A stretch of DNA of 64,000 nucleotides from Paracentrotus lividus (lineage: Eukaryota; Echinodermata; Echinoidea; Camarodonta; Echinidae). This document shows, piece after piece, positions 1-64,000 of the stretch (positions within the stretch are counted from its first letter, which is position 1; each line of letters opens with the position of its first letter). Under the pieces are notes generated by a model, which worked only from the letters and a program-made list of their open reading frames with translations, ran no database searches and was not told the DNA's origin. A program made the translations under genes and the position numbers. The stretch lies in the NCBI GenBank assembly GCA_940671915.1, contig CALNVZ010003434.1:21569424-21633423 (forward strand). Direction: 5' to 3'.

Positions 1-1339
1 TTTTTCTCTCAGAAAACCAAGTCTTTTTTGGTTACTCACGTTACATCACCTGAGCGTTTACAATATTTCTTTTTGAATGAGTACTACAAATTTTCTTGAA
101 AGCTGGTTGTGTTATTAAGTAATTTGACTCTTCTAAACTTCAGAAATATAAAGTGGTATGATGTTGCAATAACAAAATGGTAATAAGGCATATTTCATTT
201 TTACTATTTTTCTTGTTATTTGTACAGAATGGAAGACACAACTTTCGACCATTTTTTCCAAGTATATGAAATAAACTTTTAATTTTTTGTTCCTGAAATC
301 GTATTCATGTGCATGAAGACCACAAGTATTTAAAAATTCAAAAAAATATTGAATTTGAATTTTTAAGCTCATGTCCACCAACCTATGGAATTGCCCATAT
401 GCTAATTTGTATGTGACAAAGAGAGAATTAAATTTACACCAATCCATTGTTCTATCACAGTAATTTTCCGGCTTATGGTCGAAACCAACGCAAAGGCATG
501 GCACGGCGTGCACAAAATAAATTTTTATTTACTGTAGAAAACTAATCATATCTCAAGATCTACAGCACGAAATGTGATGAAAAAAATTTGCAGAAGAGAG
601 TATGATTTTTCTGTTTTATGACAATACCAAGCATTGTCGGGTTGTGACTAATCTTCATACTATAAAAGAATGTTTTCACTTGCACCATTTTATTTGATAC
701 AGACTATAGATCAGTGTAAAAAAAAAGCTGAATTAAATCTCCTGCTTGAGCTCGAGATTTTACGACATTTTTCGAGCTGAAGCCCGATAAAGTGCACATC
801 CTTGATGCTATCAGGCTTAATCTTTGGGCTGGTGAAGGAGGCTATTTAAAAAATAAGACCAAGATGATGTTGGTTTGACTTTTCACGCAAGTTTGCATGC
901 TAATTGGGAGAAAAGCTTAATATTCACTGATCTGGCTTATTCTTAAGATCAGAAATAGCAGGCTAAACTTTGTGCTGATGGAGTACTGCTTCCATTAAAC
1001 CTTGTCTGTATCTAGGGAACTTGGATAGACCATGTTTATCTTGAGTTCAGATAATAAAGGGTAATCTACTTTTACAGAGAAATGGAATGAAATTATGAGT
1101 CTGAAGAAACACAGAAAAGTTTCAAATCCAAGTTGAAAATTTGTCTACATGTATATTTTAATGTAATGCTCGTAAATATGACAATCATTTGGACAATTTT
1201 TTCACATTTTCTTTCCTAATGTGCCTCAGAATAGAAATTCACTCAATTTACAGATAAATTCTACTATACAGATACCAAATACTATTATTTTTACAATTAT
1301 TCAAGTTCTCTATAACTTGTTTCTTTACTTGATAAACAG
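1..1339 (+). other. Intron (3' part), no gene seen
   Basis: AT-rich sequence upstream of the first recognisable NF1 exon. It ends in an acceptor (AAACAG) at 1339. The longest open frame (133-513, minus strand) has no family features that I recognise and is probably fortuitous. I see no clear repeat structure. Confidence 0.6.
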
Positions 1340-58703
<57,364 letters not shown>

Positions 58704-58912
58704 GTACAGTATAAAAACAAACCTCTGTAGGCTACCTTGGTACGCAACATGAATGAGGGAGGTGTGGGTATTTTCTATGAGTTCTTGGCTGAAGCGAGTC
58801 AGGTCTTCCCTCAAGTATTCCTTACTGTGTAAGTATAAAAACAAACCTCTGTAGGCTACCTTGGTACGCAACATGAATGAGGGAGGTGTGGGTATTCTCT
58901 ATGAGTACTTGG

Positions 58913-59997
58913 TTTTATACTTACAAGTAGGATACTTGGGGAAGACCTGACTTGCTTCAGCCAAGTACTCATAGAGAATACCCACACCTCCCTCATTCAT
59001 GTTATGCGTACCAAGGGCCTACAGAGGTTTGTTTTTATACTTACACAGTAGGGAATACTTGAGGAAGACTTGACTTGCTTCAGCAAGTACTCATAGAGAA
59101 TACCCACACCTCCCTTCATTCATGTTGCGTACCAAGGTGCCTACAAGAGGTTTGTTTTTATACTTACACAGTAGGAATATTGAGGGAAGACTGACTTGTT
59201 CAGCTAAGTACTCATAGAGAATACCCACACCTCCCTCATTCATGTTAGTACCAAGGTAGCCTACAGAGGTTTGTTTTTATACTACAAGTACGGAATACTT
59301 GAGGGAGCTGACTTGCTTCAGCCAAGTACTCATAGAGAATACCCACACCTCCCTCATTCATGTTGCGTACCAAGGTAGGCCTACAGAGGTTTGTTTTTAT
59401 ACTTACACAGTAGGGAATACTTGAGGGAAGACCTGACTTGCTTCAGCCAAGTACTCATAAGAATACCCACACCTCCTCATTCATGTTGCGTACCAAGGTA
59501 GCCTACAGAGGTTTGTTTTTATACTTACACAGTAGGAATACTTGAGGGAAGACCTGACTGCTTCAGCCAAGAACTCATAGAAATACCCACACCTCCCTCA
59601 TTCATGTTGCGTACCAAGGTAGCCTACAGAGGTTTGTTTTTTATACTTACACAGTAGGAATACTTGAGGGAAGACTGACTTGCTTCAGCCAGATACTCAT
59701 AGAGAATACCCACACCTCCCTCATTCATGTTGCGTACCAAGGTAGCCTACAGAGGTTTGTTTTTATACTATACACAGTAGGAATACTTGAGGGAAAGACC
59801 TGACTTGCTTCAGCCAAGTACTCATAGAAATACCCACACCTCCCTCATTCATGTTGCGTACCAAGGTAGCCTACAGAGGTTTGTTTTTATACTTACACAG
59901 TAGGGAATAACTTGAGGGAAGACCTGACTTGCTTCAGCCAAGTACTCATAGAGAATACCCACACCTCCCTCATTCATGTTGCGTACCAAAGGTAGCC
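58913..59997 (-). repeat. Exon 49 array on the inverted arm, nine units
   Basis: CATTCATGTTGCGTACCAAG recurs at about 58994, 59118, 59238, 59356, 59480, 59602, 59725, 59847 and 59970 (122-bp average). Individual units differ by single-base indels. Confidence 0.92.
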
Positions 59998-60418
59998 TAC
60001 AGAAGGAAAGAACATAAGAATTGTTACATAATAAAATATAGGTCTTATCTAATTGGAATGGAACATGATTTACACCATTATCCTTCTGTTAAAGAATATT
60101 ACATAACTTTCATGAGCACATATCAAGTATTTGTTTCATTTGGTACAAAGGTTTTGTAGAAATAGGGTTTATCTGCTTGAGAGCGTATTGTAACATTAGC
60201 TACAGTGAAAACTTGATTATAAAGAGTTCTGACTATGAACCAATGTCTGATCAAGCTATTTGTGCAGTCAAAAATATATTCATTTTATTATTTATTGACT
60301 ACTGATATACCAAGCCAATATTTTAGTCTCAAGAGCAAAATATACATATATATGTATCTCTCGTATTGTTATTCTACACTCTTTATAAAGGAGTTTCTAC
60401 AATATGTATATTCACTAC

Positions 60419-61023
60419 CAGAACAGTTAGAAGAAGAGCTTGTACACTGGACTCAGTGAGCACTCATCATTAAGAAGGACATCTCTCCGATGGTGTGGAC
60501 ACCTTCCTTTCCTTCCTAGATTGTGGGATGGTCATGGCTGTCCACTTGTCCGTCTCTCATGCCTCGTCCTCGCTCTCCGCAAACACCACCCTCCCACTAC
60601 CTCCTGAAGCTACCCCACTGACCACCACTTCCGGGCCACGAGCGCCTCTTCCCGTGCTGTGCGGTGGCAGGTCCAAGCTCTTGTACTGCTTCAACGGTGA
60701 CTTTGTCGATCGTCACGGCCCCTGCTTGCTGCCTCAGCGCCGAATCCAAGCTCCGTTGCGTCTTGACGGTGGCGTTGGTGAATGCCCGCGGTCTTGTGTG
60801 GGGATTTCAGCTTCTTGGAGGGCGATCTCTGCTGTTGGCTTGTGTTTTGCGGTGGGTGGTAGGGGTAGGAGACTTGGACGAAGACAGAGTTGTCAAGTTC
60901 GAGCGTCTCTGGAGATAGGTTAGGGTAGTGGCGACGCATGCTGCATCGGCTTCTCACCTCCTCTGAGACGGTAAGAGGGCTGCCAGGTAGGCAACGGATT
61001 CCATGTTCACATCAAACTTGTCA
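60419..61023 (-). pseudogene. Inverted, frameshifted copy of NF1 exon 48
   Basis: Same length as exon 48 within a base but with several compensating indels that break the frame (for example around 60550-60600 and 60700-60790). Part of the fold-back arm. Confidence 0.85.
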
Positions 61024-61563
61024 CTATAATACAAAATAAAGAATTGGAATAGAATTGTTAAAAATCTATTGTTTTTCTACATTGTATAGACAACCACAAA
61101 TGTGTCCTCCACTGATACCATATTGTATGTTAGACCCTATTTACGGTCTAACATATAACATTTTATGACATCAAAAATGGATAAAATTTATACAAAAATA
61201 AATTCAACATTGTGAGGAAATAGAGAAGAGTATTTTGAGAAATATCTACAACAAACAAAGCTTGTAACAAAACAAAAAAAAAGAAATCTCGCTGAAGCCC
61301 TCCACTGAATATGTTATAAACTGCTGTTAACCACTGGTCAGGGTCATGCATGGATGAATTCAGGTGGAAAAACTCTATGTAGCCACATATAATATCTACA
61401 TGTTATATTGGTAGTTCAGGAGCCAAAATATAAAAATTGGCTCATTTACCTCACTTTCCCCCTAATACTATTCAAACATTTACATTGTCCTGTAATGATC
61501 TGAAATTGTTTTGTTACATATCAATCTACAAAATGTAGAAAAACACAAGACTTTAGACCCTCA

Positions 61564-61650
61564 CAGTTTCTGTGTTTACACACGATATCTAACATGAGGT
61601 TGAGGATACGAATTGTCCTGGACACAGTAGCACTCGTAGGATGCCTGAAG
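61564..61650 (-). pseudogene. Inverted copy of NF1 exon 47
   Basis: Nearly identical; one C is missing at the donor side and two bases at the acceptor side, so splice sites are damaged. Confidence 0.85.
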
Positions 61651-62043
61651 TGTAGCAAAATATAAAAAATATAAAAATAAGAAAAAAGAAAAACAACAAT
61701 TTTAATAGACAGTAAATACATGTACCTGTATACATGTATGTAAAAAGTACTCAATCTTCATATCTTTACCCTATCTTTATCAACATATTCTCCGTCTCTT
61801 TATCTACTTTTATTGTCATATCTAAGTAAAATTTTTTTTTATAAACATGTACTGTTAGTTGGCATATTAAAGACAGCCCTGATCATAACTATCTCATGCT
61901 TTATTAGGAATACTGGGGATATGCCTTCTCTAGGTTCATGAAAAGATGAAGTGTATACAATGTTCTTTTTAATTGAATTCCAATGCTGAATGCTGTGATG
62001 AGCATTCCTTTTACACATGTATTAGGATACTGTGACAAGTTAC

Positions 62044-62170
62044 CTTTGAGTAGGTGTCCCACGAGTGCAAAGTTGAAGTTATACTTGAAGCTAAGTCAAC
62101 TGCAAGGTCCATCTGCTTGAACTGGAAATCCAAAGGTTCTCTAACATGCCATTAACACTACCTCTGGGCT
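62044..62170 (-). pseudogene. Inverted copy of NF1 exon 46
   Basis: 127 nt as in the forward copy, with splice-site bases kept (CTTTGAG/GTTAC side and GGGCTCTATG side) and small differences inside. Confidence 0.85.
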
Positions 62171-63048
62171 CTATGTGAGGAATTTTAGAGTAGAAATTGA
62201 TGTAAACAAGGTTTTATTTAATTAATTTCTTCTTATGTTCATGTGCGGCTCATATTATCGTGTCTTGATTGGAGCTCGGAGTGATTTAATATATTATATG
62301 ATTACCCACCACCTACAGCTGACACAGAGGTCAATCTACAATGGAAAATCCAAAGATTCTCTAACAGCCATTAATACCACCTCTGGCTCTATTGAGAATT
62401 TTTTATGTACAGATAAACAAAGTTTATAATCAATATTGATACTTGAATATAGCAACTGTATCTATCATGTTGAGAGGCCCATAGCGCTTTAAAATATCGC
62501 AATTGTATGGTTCTGCCAATCAGCCAAAGTGCACATACAAAATGTAATTGCAACCAACGCATATCAGGTACCTGTTATCAATACACAGTGCTTTCAGCAT
62601 ACATTAGCTTTATCATGGAATATAACTATGTTTACCGTGCACACGCTCCACTTCCATGGTTGGCGTTCAAGCCAGTCTTCATGTCTATCATCGTCAAACT
62701 CTGAAATTGTTTTTAACAACTGGCAATTCTTTAACTACATGTTTAACAAGGTGTATTTGAATACAGAAAAACAAAATACCTAACCTGAGACCGAGTACAA
62801 AAATGTTCCAACAAGGTAAGAACATGGCCCAGTAGCATAAAACTGGTAATATAGCAACTTTGCCGGGATGGTAATTTTCATGAATTACTGCCTCTTGATT
62901 GGCTGTTAAGTAATGTTAACCATGCAATGGTAGTTACCATTGAAGGCAAAGTTACTATAATAGTAAAGTTTATGTAACAGCACCCATTTCTGTTTTGGAA
63001 TTCTATATTGTGATATTTGTTATCCTGGAAGTTGAGGCTGCTACTTAC

Positions 63049-63189
63049 TGTGTCTTCAAAGAGTCCTTGTTCATCTAGGCAATGTAGGTTCTGCTCCAAC
63101 ATGGCCATACCTGCAGCATAAAGAGCTGCTTCCTCAAGCTGAAAGAACGCTATGGACACCCAGAATAACAGCTTATGCATAGGAGAATC
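63049..63189 (-). pseudogene. Inverted copy of NF1 exon 45
   Basis: 141 nt, frame almost intact ([19 protein letters not shown] instead of SIAVLQLEE). The acceptor side has a one-base loss in the CCCAG. Confidence 0.85.
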
Positions 63190-64000
63190 CTGGCAGACAA
63201 AAAAAAATAGTGATTAATTAATGATTTGATTGTTTTAGGTGCCTGCTTAATTTGGTCCAGTCTAGGGCCAATTTTTGGATAGTTCTCCATGTTTGATTCG
63301 GTTTTTCATTTCTCCTTCTACTATTCTTCTAATGTTTCTCGATGCTTAGGAAGCAAATCAATTTTTAAGTCACTATATATTACACCAAATGATCCCAACA
63401 GATTTTCTTTACCCAGGGTAGCCACTTCAATTTTGACAACTGCTCTCCAGCAGGCCCTGCATAACATAAAATGTTATTATTACCATCTCCTATTCTGAAA
63501 TACCGAGCACCTCGGTCAGAAGGCAGAAGGTCCCATTTTTCAAGTCTTTGGTATGACCCAGTCGGATCGAACTCACGACCCCGTTCATGAGGCGGGCGCT
63601 CTAACCATTGAGCAACATGTCCGGTATTCTATCACAGGGAATCAGTATTGCTGTTTACAAAAAGCGGCTCACAAATTGATTGGGTTTGAACCTGGGACTT
63701 ACAGTCACATGAACACTGTCTCCCATTCAGACATCACAATTCCTCTGCATTAACAGCACCTATGTGTTGCTTCATGTCAATAGTGAGCACACAAGTTGCT
63801 GAGCAAAGAGTAAAAAAAGATTTATTGTCTCATGAATGTCTCACGAATACTCTGTAAAAAAATGAGTTAAAACAATAATGGGAAAGTATTTTAAAATTGA
63901 TTATTTTCCGATTTTCTTGACTCTTTGCTTGCTGATTGTGGCCTCAGATTAATCGTCAGATTAAATGAGTATTGGCTCCATTTGAAGAAAACCCCTTTAA

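Larger units (their letters stand above)
58913..64000 (-). other. Inverted copy of 54575-58912 (fold-back), probably artefactual
   Basis: The whole segment is the reverse complement of the preceding 4.3 kb: exon-49 array (nine units, 58913-59997), intron, exon 48, 47, 46 and 45 with their introns, the SINE-like segment and the fold-back element, ending at the complement of about 54575. The extra length (about 735 bp) equals six more array units. The copy carries many one-base gains and losses that break the reading frames, mostly in short runs. This is what an uncorrected fold-back long read at a contig end would give. A real inverted duplication is the alternative. Confidence 0.85.

Noticed and set aside
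133..513. 126-residue open frame on the minus strand upstream of the first exon
   Set aside because: No recognisable motif, AT-rich composition like the surrounding intron, no splice or promoter context. Kept as intron.
60495..60923. 142-residue plus-strand open frame
   Set aside because: Antisense reading of the inverted exon 48 copy.

Overview
The window is a eukaryotic genomic segment that holds most of one gene read on the + strand: a neurofibromin (NF1) orthologue, the Ras GTPase-activating tumour suppressor. I could place 49 consecutive GT-AG exons (1340 to about 58703) whose phases join without a break into roughly 2,400 codons. The first exons (about the first 240-260 residues by comparison with human NF1) lie upstream of the window. 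The C-terminal tail after the exon at 58606 is absent. The host DNA is AT-rich, introns are mostly 0.3-2 kb, and the intron content (fold-back elements, GAT microsatellites, frequent TACATGTA-like words, GGTCAAAGGTCA repeats) fits a marine invertebrate deuterostome, most likely an echinoderm such as a sea urchin. That assignment is inference; no database was searched.

Layout: 1-1339 intron; 1340-24305 N-terminal and cysteine/serine-rich helical-repeat region; 24222-30157 the RasGAP (GRD) core, with the arginine finger in LFRGN and the FLRFINPAI motif; 31153-41685 the Sec14-PH module; 44528-58185 the C-terminal HEAT-like region and a long basic, low-complexity linker; 58606-58703 the last recognised exon. 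One intron inside the Sec14-PH module (33611-40692) holds a 6.2-kb GC-rich insertion bounded by about 170-bp terminal inverted repeats.

The most unusual signal is that at least 14 of the 49 exons have one or more partial or full copies beside them that span an exon/intron boundary. They range from almost identical (exon 33, exon 44 x4 at exactly 190 bp, exon 49 in a ~124-bp array) to heavily decayed (exons 7, 12, 25). Some copies are potentially spliceable cassettes, others carry in-frame stops or frameshifts.

From about 58912 to the window end the sequence is a reverse-complement copy of about 54575-58912, with scattered single-base indels and more copies of the exon-49 array (9 against 3). 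This looks more like a fold-back long-read or assembly artefact than a real palindrome, but the sequence alone cannot settle it. No second protein-coding gene, rRNA, convincing tRNA gene or CRISPR array was found.
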